DNA of 64,000 nt from Halorubrum sp. DM2 (GCF_901686465.1 NZ_LR594487.1:3361773-3425772); one strand, 5' to 3'; shown: positions 42,412 through 51,610, counted from the stretch's first letter. Notes: generated by a model not told the origin, from the letters alone. A program made the numbers and translations.

Positions 42412-43206
42412 TTACGACCGAACGGCGGCCTCGTAGGCCTCGACCAGTTCGTCGAGGCCCGCGTTCGGTTCGGCGGCGTGCGGGACCGACAGCGGCGACG
42501 CCGAGACCTCGCCGTCGACGACCGCCCGGCGGTCGGTCCCGACCGGGTCCGGCACGTCGCCGTCGTTCATCAGGCCCCAGATCGGGTCCGAAAAGCCGAC
42601 GCGACCGTCGCCGTTCCGCTCGGCGCGCATCCCGTACCACGTCGAGGGCGTCGTGACGCGGAGCGGCGCGCGCGCTTCGTCCGCTATCGGCGCGTTGACG
42701 TTGAGGTAGTCCGCGCGCTCGAACACGCCCGCGCCGACCGCCTCGTCGAGGAGGAACTCGGTCGCGCGGGCCGCGTGGGCGAAGTCGTCGGTCTCGAACT
42801 CGCGTTTCCACCAGTCGTCGCCGCCGGGCACGTACATCGAGGTCGCGACCGCCGGGACGCCGAAGAACGTCGCCTCGACCGCCGCGGAGACGGTTCCCGA
42901 CCGCCCGAGCGTGTACGCTCCGAGGTTCGCGCCCTCGTTACAGCCGGCGACGACCGCGTCCGCGTCGGGGACGAGTTCGCCGAGGCCCGCGACGACGCAG
43001 TCGACGGGAGTCCCGCCGACCACGTAGCCCAGGTCGTGCTCGTCGACGGCGACGTCGTCGGAGAGGAGGCGGCCGACCGAGGACTGGTCGTCAGCCGGGG
43101 CGACCACGGTCACCGCGTACTCCTCCGCGAGCGCGTCGTAGAGCGCTCGGAGTCCGGCGGCGTCGACGCCGTCGTCGTTGGTCAACAGGATCCGGTCGAC
43201 GCTCAT
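42412..43206 (-). CDS. surE: SurE 5'/3'-nucleotidase
   Basis: A 264-residue metal-dependent phosphatase acting on nucleoside monophosphates. The N-terminal metal motif I-L-L-T-N-D-D-G is present, with D-D-Q-S-S and the later G-C-N-E-G-A-N-L-G (the G-x-N-x-G motif). It is cytosolic. The ATG at 43204-43206 gives the family N-terminus (M-S-V-D-R-I-L-L-T-N). It converges with grpE. Confidence 0.94.
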   Translation of the reverse strand: MSVDRILLTNDDGVDAAGLRALYDALAEEYAVTVVAPADDQSSVGRLLSDDVAVDEHDLGYVVGGTPVDCVVAGLGELVPDADAVVAGCNEGANLGAYTLGRSGTVSAAVEATFFGVPAVATSMYVPGGDDWWKREFETDDFAHAARATEFLLDEAVGAGVFERADYLNVNAPIADEARAPLRVTTPSTWYGMRAERNGDGRVGFSDPIWGLMNDGDVPDPVGTDRRAVVDGEVSASPLSVPHAAEPNAGLDELVEAYEAAVRS

Positions 43207-43329
43207 ACCCGTTTCACGGGCGAGTCGGGCAAAAGTCCACCGTCGACCGGGGGCGGGTGCCGGGAGGCGCGCGGCGCACGCATCGTACCGAACGGAAAGG
43301 CACACGTATCGGCGGGCCGAGCGTCCGGT

Positions 43330-43647
43330 ATGGGATTCGGGGACACCGCTAAGAAGATCCAGACGCTCGCCGACCGCGCGGAACGGACCTACAAGAAGAT
43401 CAGCGAACTCCGCGACGAGGTCGACGAGACGCAGGAGACGGTGATAGACACCTCCGAACGCGTCAAGACGCTCGAAAACGAGATGGCCGAACAGCGGGCC
43501 GTCCTCGACGCCGTCGCCGAGGAGGTCGGCGTCGACTTGGAGCGCGTGAGCACCGAGGCGCACATCGCTGACGCCGAGGAGTCGGCGACCGACGACGGCG
43601 ACGCGGACGACACGGACGACGCGGAGCGCGGCGACGATCGCTTATAA
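43330..43647 (+). CDS. Haloarchaeal coiled-coil protein (DUF5798-like)
   Basis: A 105-residue protein. The first 70 residues are predicted coiled coil with heptad spacing (A-K-K-I-Q-T-L-A-D-R-A and L-E-N-E-M-A-E-Q-R-A-V-L). The tail is Asp-rich and probably disordered. The start M-G-F-G-D-T-A-K-K is typical for a widespread haloarchaeal family which I recall as DUF5798, not verified. No function is known. Its stop codon lies within the first TATA-like motif of the repeat region that follows. Confidence 0.8.
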   Translation: MGFGDTAKKIQTLADRAERTYKKISELRDEVDETQETVIDTSERVKTLENEMAEQRAVLDAVAEEVGVDLERVSTEAHIADAEESATDDGDADDTDDAERGDDRL

Positions 43648-43655
43648 GGAACGAT

Positions 43656-43830
43656 GCGGTCGGCGCGTGCCTGCGAGCGGTCGCCCTCGGCGACCGCGAA
43701 GCAGCACCGCGCGAGGGAGTCGGTCGACCGGAGCGAAGCGGAGGGAGGCCGACGAGGCTGGGGAGGCGTGAGGTGCGGTCGCTGTGCGGGGTGGGACTCG
43801 AAGGGGCAGCCGCGAGGGCGAAGCACGCCG
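43656..43830 (+). repeat. Intergenic long repeat, copy B, head
   Basis: It is about 175 bp, matching the heads of copies A and C in order and strand. Inverted repeats are GCGGTCGCC-CTC-GGCGACCGC (43677-43697) and GTCGGTC (43719-43725) with GGCCGAC (43747-43753). The conserved blocks GAGGCTGGGGAGGCGTGAGG and GGGACTCGAAGGGGCAGCCG follow. Together with the tail it fills a 573-nt gap between convergent genes. Confidence 0.85.
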
Positions 43831-43901
43831 ACGTAAGCACCGCAGCGAAGGAGCGATAGCGACTGAGCGAGGAGCACAGCGAGGCGCGCGAGCCCTCGCG
43901 G

Positions 43902-44165
43902 CTGGGGCTTCGGAAGAGTTCGTGTCGATCCGCGATTTATAAACAAGAATAACACCGTACAGCCGAGCGGCTGGGGCTTCGGCGGTGTTCACCGTCGGTC
44001 CGTAGTCAACGGCTTATAAGTAATCGACTGGGGCTTCGGCGGTGTTCACCGTCGATCCGGAGTCAGCGGCCTATAAGTGAGCGGCTGGGGCATTGGTGGT
44101 CTTTACCATGGACACGTCGATCTCTTATAAATAGCGGACAGCAACACCACAATCTGACTTATAAA
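43902..44165 (+). repeat. Copy B tail: four CTGGGGCTTCGG units with TATA-like boxes
   Basis: Units start at 43902, 43971, 44028 and 44085, that is, spaced 69, 57 and 57 bp. Each has CTGGGGCTTCGG (CTGGGGCATTGG in the last) and a TATA-like box near its end: TTTATAAA (43936), CTTATAAG (44013), CTATAAG (44071), CTTATAAA (44124). Another CTTATAAA lies at 44158. Units two and three also contain CGGTG-TT-CACCG. No reading frame is plausible. No CRISPR features are present. Confidence 0.85.
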
Positions 44166-44220
44166 CAACCACCCCACCAACGTGCGAAACTCACCCCTGC
44201 TATCGGTCGAGACGATCCAG

Positions 44221-44856
44221 TCAGTCGCCGCCCTCGGCCGCACCGCTCTCCCCGTCCGCCCGCGAGACGACCTCCGCCGGGACGCCCGCGACGGTCGCGC
44301 CCGGCGGCACGTCCTCGGCGACGAGCGAGTTCGCGGCGACGCGCGCGCCCTCGCCGACGGTGACGCCCGGAAGCACGACCGCTCCCGCCCCGATCATCGC
44401 CTCCCCCTCGACGACCACGTCGCCGAGGCGGTACTCCTCGTGGAGGAATTCGTGGCACAGCAGGGTGGCGTCGTAGCCGATTATCGCGTCGTCGTCGACT
44501 CGGATCCGCTCGGGCCAGAACACGTCCGGCGTCGATTCCAGTCCCCACGCGACGCCCGCACCGACCGTGACGCCAATCTGCCGCAGCAGCCAGTTCTTCA
44601 GCCGGAGGCTCGGACAGATCCGCGCGAGGACGATGACGACGTAGTTGCGGACGACCACGAGCGGCGACTTCGCGTCCGGCCACGACCACAGCGAGTTGCG
44701 GGGCCCCGGCGTCGGGAACCGGTCGAGACGGTCGCTCCGGGGCGGCTCGGCGTCCGCGCCCCCGCGTGTCGCGCCCGCCTTCCCGCCATCGCGGGTCGCG
44801 CCCCCGCGTGTCGCGCCCGCCCCCTCGCGTGCCGCGTTCGCGTCGTCGGTTGTCAC
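44221..44856 (-). CDS. Left-handed beta-helix acyltransferase
   Basis: A 211-residue protein with hexapeptide-repeat signatures (V-V-V-E-G-E-A-M-I-G-A-G-A-V-V and V-T-V-G-E-G-A-R-V-A-A) and C-terminal V-A-G-V-P-A-E-V-V, as in maltose/galactoside-type O-acetyltransferases. The acceptor is unknown. The first ~35 residues are low complexity with a repeat G-A-T-R-G-G, encoded by a duplicated ~25-bp sequence (about 44756-44780 and 44808-44832). A hydrophobic stretch near residue 70-85 may associate with the membrane. A TTTTATG box is 25-33 nt upstream. Confidence 0.85.
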   Translation of the reverse strand: MTTDDANAAREGAGATRGGATRDGGKAGATRGGADAEPPRSDRLDRFPTPGPRNSLWSWPDAKSPLVVVRNYVVIVLARICPSLRLKNWLLRQIGVTVGAGVAWGLESTPDVFWPERIRVDDDAIIGYDATLLCHEFLHEEYRLGDVVVEGEAMIGAGAVVLPGVTVGEGARVAANSLVAEDVPPGATVAGVPAEVVSRADGESGAAEGGD

Positions 44857-44918
44857 GTCGCTCCGTTCGGACGGCGGGCATAAAAGGGTCGCTCCCGGTC
44901 GGGCGATAGAACGGTCGC

Positions 44919-46202
44919 TCAGTCCCTGAGTTCGTCCATGTGATCGATCCGGCGCTGGACGAGGTCGGCCGTGCCGATGTCGTGGCGGATCCGGACCCGG
45001 TCGCCGGCGGCGGCGAGCGCGTCCTCGGCCTGCGCCTCCGCGGCCGCGATGGAGTCGCCGCGGCCGACGACCGCGAACGCCCGCGACGTGGTGGTGTACA
45101 GCCGGCCGTCGCGCTCGTCGACGCTGGCGTAGTACAGCAGCGCGTCGCCGACGCTCTCCTCGTCGACGGCGATCTCTGCGCCCGCGTCGGGGTCGGTCGG
45201 GTAGCCGTCGGGCACCGCGTACTTACAGACGGTCGCCTCGCCGGAGAAGTCGAGTTCGGGGAGCGAGTCCCCGTCGCGCGCGGCGGTCAACACGTCGACG
45301 AACGGCGTGTCGAGGACCGGCAGCGTGTTCATCGCCTCGGGGTCGCCGAAGCGGGCGTTGAACTCGACGACCTTCGGCCCCTCGTCGGTGAGCATGAACT
45401 GGCCGTAGAGGACGCCCTTGTAGTCGGGGAGCGCGTCGACGACCGCCTCCAGCACCGCGACGGCTGCGTCGTAGTCGCCTTCGGCCATGAACGGCAGCGA
45501 GGGACCGATGTCGGAGTACGACCCCATGCCGCCGGTGTTCGGCCCCTCGTCGCCCTCGTAGGCTCGCTTGTGGTCCTGGACCGCGGGCGTCGCTCGCACG
45601 TCGCCGTTCGCGACGAACGCCTGAATCGTGAACTCCTCGCCGACGAGCCGCTCCTCCAAGACGACGCGGTCGTAGTCGGAGTCGCGGAGGTAGGCTTTCG
45701 CCTCCTCGCGGGTCACCTGGTCGCCGATGACCTTCACGCCCTTGCCGCCGGTGAGTCCCGCGGGTTTGACCGCGAGGTCGCCGTCGTAGTCGTCGACGTA
45801 CTCGCAGGCAGCCTCGATGTCGTCGAACACCTCGTAGTCGGGACAGCCCGGGATCGACGCCTCCTCCATGAACCGGCGCTGGTACGCCTTGTCCGTCTCC
45901 AGTCGCGCCTCCGCGGCCCGCGGGCCGAACGCGTAGACGCCGGCGTCGTCGAGCGCGTCTGCGACCCCCGCCTCCAGCGCCGCCTCCGGCCCGATGACCG
46001 CGATGTCGGCGTCGACCGCGGCCGCGTACTCGGCGACCCCGTCGGCGTCCGTCTCGTCGATCGTCTCGAACCCGTCCGCGAGCCGCCGTATCCCCGGATT
46101 TCGGACGCTCGCGCAGGCGTACAGCGCGCAGTCGTCGGCCACCGCGCGGGCGATAGCGTGTTCGCGGCCGCCGCCCCCCACCAGCAGTACGGTCTCCGTC
46201 AT
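44919..46202 (-). CDS. purD: Phosphoribosylamine-glycine ligase
   Basis: A 427-residue ATP-grasp enzyme for the second step of purine synthesis (phosphoribosylamine plus glycine plus ATP to GAR). It starts V-L-L-V-G-G-G-G-R-E-H-A, the PurD N-terminus. The ATP-grasp motifs L-A-V-K-P-A-G-L-T-G-G-K-G and V-V-E-F-N-A-R-F-G-D-P-E are intact. It is divergent from the DUF255 gene and has a GTTTACAC box about 25-34 nt upstream on the minus strand. Confidence 0.97.
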   Translation of the reverse strand: MTETVLLVGGGGREHAIARAVADDCALYACASVRNPGIRRLADGFETIDETDADGVAEYAAAVDADIAVIGPEAALEAGVADALDDAGVYAFGPRAAEARLETDKAYQRRFMEEASIPGCPDYEVFDDIEAACEYVDDYDGDLAVKPAGLTGGKGVKVIGDQVTREEAKAYLRDSDYDRVVLEERLVGEEFTIQAFVANGDVRATPAVQDHKRAYEGDEGPNTGGMGSYSDIGPSLPFMAEGDYDAAVAVLEAVVDALPDYKGVLYGQFMLTDEGPKVVEFNARFGDPEAMNTLPVLDTPFVDVLTAARDGDSLPELDFSGEATVCKYAVPDGYPTDPDAGAEIAVDEESVGDALLYYASVDERDGRLYTTTSRAFAVVGRGDSIAAAEAQAEDALAAAGDRVRIRHDIGTADLVQRRIDHMDELRD

Positions 46203-46344
46203 GCCCGACGGATTCCCGCACGGTAGTGTAAACCTTACTCTCTGTGTGGCCGCAGATATACACGAACGCGCATATCACGGGCGGCGGAGACCGACGTTCG
46301 TCGCGGTGCGGACGCCTTTTGCCCCGCCGGGCCGAACCAGGCGT

Positions 46345-48582
46345 ATGTCACAGCCCACCGAGCGGAACCGCCTCGACGGGGAGGCGAGTCCCTACCTCCG
46401 GCAGCACGCCGACAACCCCGTCAACTGGCAGCCGTGGGGCGACGAGGCGTTCGAGCGCGCCCGCGAGCACGACGTGCCGGTGTTCGTCTCAATCGGCTAC
46501 TCCTCGTGTCACTGGTGTCACGTCATGGCCGAGGAGAGCTTCGAGGACGAGTCCGTCGCGGCCGCGATGAACGAGTCGTTCGTCTCGATCAAAGTCGACC
46601 GCGAGGAGCGCCCCGACGTCGACAGCACGTTCATGACGGTCTGCCAGCTCGTCACCGGCGGCGGCGGGTGGCCGCTCTCGGCGTGGTGTACGCCCGAGGG
46701 CAAGCCGTTCTACGTCGGGACGTACTTCCCGCCCGAGCCGCGCCGGAACCAGCCCGGCTTCCGCGACCTCTGCGAGCGGATCGCCGACTCGTGGAGCGAC
46801 CCCGAACAGCGCGAGGAGATGAAACGGCGCGCCGACCAGTGGGCCGAGAGCGCGCGCGACGAACTGGAGTCGGTCCCGACGCCGGACGCTGCGGGCCCGG
46901 ACGGGGAGAGCGACGCCGCTCCGCCCGGCGACGACCTCCTCGAATCGGCCGCCGCGTCCGCGCTGCGGAGCTACGACGAGGAGTACGGCGGGTTCGGGAG
47001 CGGCGGCGCGAAGTTCCCGATGCCCGGCCGGATCGACCTCCTCTCGCGGGCGTACGCGCGGAGCGGCCGCGACGCGCTCCTGTCGGCCGCGGCGGGCACC
47101 CTCGACGGGATGGCCCGCGGCGGGATGTACGACCAGATCGGTGGGGGGTTCCACCGCTACGCGGTCGACCGAGAGTGGACCGTGCCCCACTTCGAGAAGA
47201 TGCTGTACGACAACGCCGAGCTGCCGATGATCTATCTCGACGGCTACCGGCTCGCGGGCGACCCCGCGTACGCCCGGGTCGCGAGCGAGTCGCTCGCGTT
47301 CCTCGACCGCGAACTCCGGCACGACGGCGGCGGCTTCTTCAGCACGCTCGACGCTCGCAGTCGCCCGCCGGCGGGACGGGGCGGAGGCGGTTCGGACGGG
47401 GGGGACGACGCCGAGGACGCCGCGGACGTCGAGGGCGCGTTCTACGTCTGGACCCCCGAGGAGGTCGACGCCGTCCTCGACGAGCCGGCGGCGTCGCTCG
47501 CCAAGGACCGGTACGGGATCCGGTCCGGCGGCAACTTCGAGCGCGGCACGACCGTCCCGACGGTCGCCGCGTCGGTCGACGAACTCGCCGCCGACCGCGA
47601 CATGTCGCCCGAGGAGGTCCGGGAGGCGCTGACCGAGGCGCGCACCGCGCTGTTCGACGCCCGGGAGTCGCGCCCGCGGCCCGCCCGCGACGAGAAGGTG
47701 CTGGCCTCGTGGAACGGTCGGGCGATCTCCGCGTTCGCGGACGCGGGCGGGACGCTCGGGGAGCCGTACGCCGAGATCGCCCGCGAGGCGCTCGACTTCT
47801 GCCGCGACCGACTGTACGACGCCGACGCCGAGACCGGGGCGCTCGCCCGGCGCTGGCTCGACGGCGACGTGCGGGGTCCGGGCTACCTCGACGACTACGC
47901 GTTCCTCGCGCGGGGCGCGCTCGACACCTACGCCGCGACCGGTGACCCGGAGCCGCTCGGGTTCGCACTCGAACTGGCCGAGGCGCTCGTCGCGGAGTTC
48001 TACGACGCCGACGACGGAACGATCTACTTCACGCGGGACCCGGACGGAGACGGCCGGCAGACGGACGACGCCGGGCCGCTCATCGCGCGGCCGCAGGAGT
48101 TCACCGACCGCTCGACGCCGTCGAGCCTCGGGGTCGCGGCCGAGACGCTCGCGCTCCTCGACGGGTTCCGGACCGACGGGCGGTTCCGCGATATCGCGGA
48201 GCGCGTCGTGACGACCCACGCCGACCGGATCCGAGGGGGACCGCTGGAGCACGCCTCGCTCGTGCGGGCGGCCGACCTCGTCGAGACCGGCGGGATCGAG
48301 GTGACGATCGCGGCCGACGAGGTGCCCGACGAGTGGCGCGAGACCCTCGGCGAGCGGTACCTGCCGGGGGCGCTCGTCGCGCCGCGTCCCGCCACGGAAG
48401 TGGGACTCGACGAGTGGCTCGACCGCCTCGACATGGCCGAGGCCCCGCCGATCTGGGCGGACCGCGACGCGACCGACGGCGAGCCGACGGCCTACGTCTG
48501 TCAGGACTTCACCTGCTCGCCGCCCCGGACGGACCTCGACGCCGCGCTGGAGTGGCTGGGGACGCGGGAGAAGCCGGAGTAA
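46345..48582 (+). CDS. DUF255 thioredoxin-domain protein (YyaL/spermatogenesis-associated 20-like)
   Basis: A 745-residue protein. The N-terminal thioredoxin-like DUF255 domain (about 1-170) has S-S-C-H-W-C-H-V-M with Cys55 and Cys58. The rest is a six-hairpin glycosidase-like toroid (about 210-720), with H-F-E-K-M-L-Y-D-N-A and S-W-N-G-R-A-I-S motifs. The family is widespread in all domains with no firmly known reaction. The upstream frame is open, but the ATG at 46345 begins the conserved region N-R-L-x-x-E-x-S-P-Y-L. Confidence 0.93.
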   Translation: MSQPTERNRLDGEASPYLRQHADNPVNWQPWGDEAFERAREHDVPVFVSIGYSSCHWCHVMAEESFEDESVAAAMNESFVSIKVDREERPDVDSTFMTVCQLVTGGGGWPLSAWCTPEGKPFYVGTYFPPEPRRNQPGFRDLCERIADSWSDPEQREEMKRRADQWAESARDELESVPTPDAAGPDGESDAAPPGDDLLESAAASALRSYDEEYGGFGSGGAKFPMPGRIDLLSRAYARSGRDALLSAAAGTLDGMARGGMYDQIGGGFHRYAVDREWTVPHFEKMLYDNAELPMIYLDGYRLAGDPAYARVASESLAFLDRELRHDGGGFFSTLDARSRPPAGRGGGGSDGGDDAEDAADVEGAFYVWTPEEVDAVLDEPAASLAKDRYGIRSGGNFERGTTVPTVAASVDELAADRDMSPEEVREALTEARTALFDARESRPRPARDEKVLASWNGRAISAFADAGGTLGEPYAEIAREALDFCRDRLYDADAETGALARRWLDGDVRGPGYLDDYAFLARGALDTYAATGDPEPLGFALELAEALVAEFYDADDGTIYFTRDPDGDGRQTDDAGPLIARPQEFTDRSTPSSLGVAAETLALLDGFRTDGRFRDIAERVVTTHADRIRGGPLEHASLVRAADLVETGGIEVTIAADEVPDEWRETLGERYLPGALVAPRPATEVGLDEWLDRLDMAEAPPIWADRDATDGEPTAYVCQDFTCSPPRTDLDAALEWLGTREKPE

Positions 48583-48623
48583 GGCACGTCGTAATTATAT
48601 ATCCCCGTCACCACGCTCCCACC

Positions 48624-49724
48624 ATGTACGACTTCGTCGTCGTGGGCGCGGGACCGCCCGGCTCCCGGTTCGCTCGGCGCGCGGCCGAGAGCGGTCACGA
48701 CGTGGTCGCCTTCGAGAAGGGGACGGTCGGCGAGCCGCTCGCCTGTTCCGGGCACGTCTCCGACGACGTGTGGGAGTATGTCCCGAACGACGCCCGCGAG
48801 GAACTCCTCCAGAACCGGGTGTACGGAGCACGCTTCCACGTCGGCGGTCCGGGCTCGCGGGCGTACCCCTTCTACAAGCGCGACCCCGTCTCGAACGTGA
48901 TCGACCGGGTCGGACTCGACCGCACCCTCGCCGAGTGCGCCCGCGAGGCCGGCGCGGACCTCCGGGAGGACCACACGGTCGTCGGCGTCGAGGAGCGTTC
49001 CGACCGGGTCGTCGTCGAAGTCCGAACGCCGGCCGACGAGGTGGAGGAGGTCGAAGCGCGGATGGTCGCCGGCTGCGACGGTCCCACGTCGCGCGTCCGG
49101 CGGGCGCTCGACCTGCCGGAGCCGGACGAACTGCTCCACGGCGTACTCGGGTTCGACCCCGCGCCCGACGGCGGCGACCTCGTCGACGTCCACCTCACCG
49201 CGCCGACGTTCTTCGCGTGGCGGATCCCCCGCGGCGACGCCGGCGTCGAGTACGGGCTGGCGGCCCCCCCGAGCGAGGACGTCGCCGGACGATTCGATCG
49301 GCTCACCGACGCGTACGACGCGACGACCGACCGGCGCTGCTCGGGCGCGATACCGATCGGGCCGCCGGCGCGGACGACGAGCGACCGCGGCTTCCTGATC
49401 GGCGACGCCGCCGCGCAGACGAAGCCGTTCACCGGCGGCGGCATCCTGTACGGGATGCGCGCGGCCGACGTCGCCGCGGCGGCGATCGATCCGCGCGACC
49501 CGTCGACGCTCGCCGACTACGAGTCCGGGTGGCGCGAAGAGTTATCGACGGAAATCCGGCTGGGGAAGGCGATCCGGCGGTGCTACTCGCTTCCGGAACC
49601 CGTCCAACGAGTCGGTCTGCGGGCGCTCTCGGGCGAGATCGGCGTCCACATGGACGAGCCGTCCTCGTTCTTCTCGGCGTCGAACCTCCGGGCGCTGTTC
49701 TCGCGGAGCGACCCGCCGAACTGA
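48624..49724 (+). CDS. Geranylgeranyl reductase-family flavoprotein
   Basis: A 366-residue FAD-dependent oxidoreductase. The N-terminal dinucleotide motif is V-V-G-A-G-P-P-G-S. A C-S-G-H-V-S-D motif follows near residue 46, and the second FAD motif is G-F-L-I-G-D-A-A-A-Q-T-K-P-F-T-G-G-G. Members reduce the double bonds of geranylgeranyl chains to give saturated archaeal lipids; others act on chlorophyll or menaquinone. Lipid saturation is the likeliest role but haloarchaea carry several paralogues. It follows the DUF255 gene with its own TATA-like region (TTATATAT at about 48596). Confidence 0.88.
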   Translation: MYDFVVVGAGPPGSRFARRAAESGHDVVAFEKGTVGEPLACSGHVSDDVWEYVPNDAREELLQNRVYGARFHVGGPGSRAYPFYKRDPVSNVIDRVGLDRTLAECAREAGADLREDHTVVGVEERSDRVVVEVRTPADEVEEVEARMVAGCDGPTSRVRRALDLPEPDELLHGVLGFDPAPDGGDLVDVHLTAPTFFAWRIPRGDAGVEYGLAAPPSEDVAGRFDRLTDAYDATTDRRCSGAIPIGPPARTTSDRGFLIGDAAAQTKPFTGGGILYGMRAADVAAAAIDPRDPSTLADYESGWREELSTEIRLGKAIRRCYSLPEPVQRVGLRALSGEIGVHMDEPSSFFSASNLRALFSRSDPPN

Positions 49725-49752
49725 GAAGAGACGGAAAGAGAGCGACTGCCGG

Positions 49753-50223
49753 TTACTCTTCGACGACGTTTGCGAACGAGACGTTCTCGCGGACGCTGGT
49801 GATCTCGACGGTCGGCTCCTCGCCGGGTTCGGCGTCGGGGACGATGACGACGTAGCCGCGTTCGATCTTGGCGATCCCGTCGCCTTTGTCGCCCAGCGTC
49901 TCGATCGTCACGTCGCGGACCTCCCCCTCGGAGACGGGCGGGTCCGGCTGGACCGCGCCGGCCGCGCCACGGGAGGTTGGCCGCTGTCCGTCGTCGGACG
50001 GCGACTCGTCGACCGCCGGCGAGTCGGTTACCGCCTCGTGGCCTGTCGATGAGCCGTTGTCACCGGACTCTTCGCGGGATATCAGCGCGATTCGATACGA
50101 TTCGCCGACATCGACCGTCCCGTGTTCGATCTCCGATTCCGGGACGCGAACGACGTACTCCCCATCCTGTTCCTCGATCGATCCGGTGTAAAGCACCCGC
50201 AGCGAGTCGGTGAGTTCGACCAT
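49753..50223 (-). CDS. TRAM-domain protein
   Basis: A 156-residue protein. The C-terminal 60 residues form a TRAM domain (V-R-D-V-T-I-E-T-L-G-D-K-G-D-G-I-A-K-I and V-P-D-A-E-P-G-E), an OB-like fold that binds RNA. The N-terminal 50 residues are a separate small beta domain. A Ser/Asp-rich linker of about 50 residues connects them and is probably disordered. Small TRAM proteins act as RNA chaperones in some archaea; that role is possible here. Confidence 0.88.
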   Translation of the reverse strand: MVELTDSLRVLYTGSIEEQDGEYVVRVPESEIEHGTVDVGESYRIALISREESGDNGSSTGHEAVTDSPAVDESPSDDGQRPTSRGAAGAVQPDPPVSEGEVRDVTIETLGDKGDGIAKIERGYVVIVPDAEPGEEPTVEITSVRENVSFANVVEE

Positions 50224-50346
50224 ACCCGTCGTTGGGCGGGCCCCGTTGAAAAACCCGCTATCTGCGGCTCCGCGGGATCGTCCGTCGACGGCGTCGAGAA
50301 GAGGCGTCGACGGCGAGGTCGAACCGAGGCGTCGGCCGGCGGCGCT

Positions 50347-51498
50347 TCAGGGACGCTTCAGCGCGCCTTCCGCGTCGAACAGGCTGTGGCTGTCCTTCGG
50401 CTCGCCGGGGTGTTCGCGGGCCGCGTCGGCGTCGAACTCGACGCCGAGTCCGGGCTTGTCCGGTACCTCGATCGTCCCGTCTTCGACCTCGAAGTCGTGT
50501 TTCACGATCTCGTCGCCCCACGGGACGTCGCGGCTCATGTGTTCGAGCACTTCGAGGTTCTCGATGCCGGCACAGAGGTGGAGACCGGCGGCCGTCGAGA
50601 CGCCCGCGTTGGGGTTGTGCGGAGCGAACGTCATGTATCGGGACTTCGCCATCTCGGCGGCGTGCTGAAGCTCGGCGAGGCTACCGTAGTTCGTCAGGTC
50701 CGGCTGGATGATGTCGCAGGCCTGCTTGCGGATCAGGTCCTCCATCGTCGCGTTGTTGTAGATGCGCTCGCCGGTCGCGACGGGCATGTTCACCTTGTCC
50801 GTCACGTCGGCCATCACCTCGCGGTCCTCTAACTCGACCGGCTCTTCGAGGAACATGATGTCGTACTCTTCGAGCGCGTTCGCGACCTCGATGGCCCCGC
50901 GCCGCGAGAAGCGGCCGTGGCAGTCTAAGGCGATACCGACGTCCCAGCCGACGGCGTCGCGGACGGCTTCGAGCAGCTCCGCGACCTCGTCGATCTGGTC
51001 GTTGGTGAGCGAGTACTCGTAGTGCGCGAACGGGTCGCACTTCAGGGCGGGGTACTCCTGTTCGTTCACGGCCTTCTTCGCGTGGTGGGCGTAGTTCTCG
51101 GGAGTGCGCTCGCCGATGTGCCAGCCGTTGGCGTAGACGGGGATCTCGTCGTGGACCTTCCCGCCGAGCAGCTTCCAGACCGGCTCGTCGTAGTACTTGC
51201 CCGCGATGTCCCACAGCGCGATGTCGAACGCGGAGGCAACCGCGTTGATGAGCTTCCCGCCGCGCCACGCGAACGGGTACCGCGTCAGCCGACGGTTGAT
51301 CTGTTTGCGGTTCAGCGGGTCCTCGCCGATGAGGTAGTGTTTGTGCGACTCCGCGGTCGCCTCCAGCGCCGCCGTCAGTCCCTCGCCGCTGAGCGCCTCG
51401 CCGACGCCCGTGATCCCCTCGTCGGTCTTCACCTGAACGAAGAACCAGTTGCGCCAGTCCGCGTCGACGACGAACGTCTCGACCTCGGTTATCTCCAT
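50347..51498 (-). CDS. Enolase-superfamily sugar-acid dehydratase (mandelate racemase/muconate lactonizing type)
   Basis: A 383-residue enzyme. The metal ligands are Asp192 (L-D-C-H-G), Glu218/219 (F-L-E-E-P) and Glu244 (T-G-E-R-I); His294 (F-A-P-H-N-P) fits the catalytic base of the galactonate/gluconate dehydratase group. It would dehydrate an aldonic acid to a 2-keto-3-deoxy acid, as in the haloarchaeal semi-phosphorylative Entner-Doudoroff or a galactose route. The exact sugar acid is not determined. It stands alone with a minus-strand TATTACA box upstream. Confidence 0.9.
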   Translation of the reverse strand: MEITEVETFVVDADWRNWFFVQVKTDEGITGVGEALSGEGLTAALEATAESHKHYLIGEDPLNRKQINRRLTRYPFAWRGGKLINAVASAFDIALWDIAGKYYDEPVWKLLGGKVHDEIPVYANGWHIGERTPENYAHHAKKAVNEQEYPALKCDPFAHYEYSLTNDQIDEVAELLEAVRDAVGWDVGIALDCHGRFSRRGAIEVANALEEYDIMFLEEPVELEDREVMADVTDKVNMPVATGERIYNNATMEDLIRKQACDIIQPDLTNYGSLAELQHAAEMAKSRYMTFAPHNPNAGVSTAAGLHLCAGIENLEVLEHMSRDVPWGDEIVKHDFEVEDGTIEVPDKPGLGVEFDADAAREHPGEPKDSHSLFDAEGALKRP

Positions 51499-51610
51499 GC
51501 GTAAGCGTTCACTCGGAATGTAATACCGTTTTCGGAGTCACAAGCAGGTGCGCGATGCGACGGCCCTGTCGAGAGGCCGGAGACGACTACATCGGGCGCG
51601 TCCGGTCGCG

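Noticed and set aside
43902-44165. CRISPR array or riboswitch
   Set aside because: Units are not separated by unique spacers and do not precede a gene start; a riboswitch would be expected in a 5' leader.
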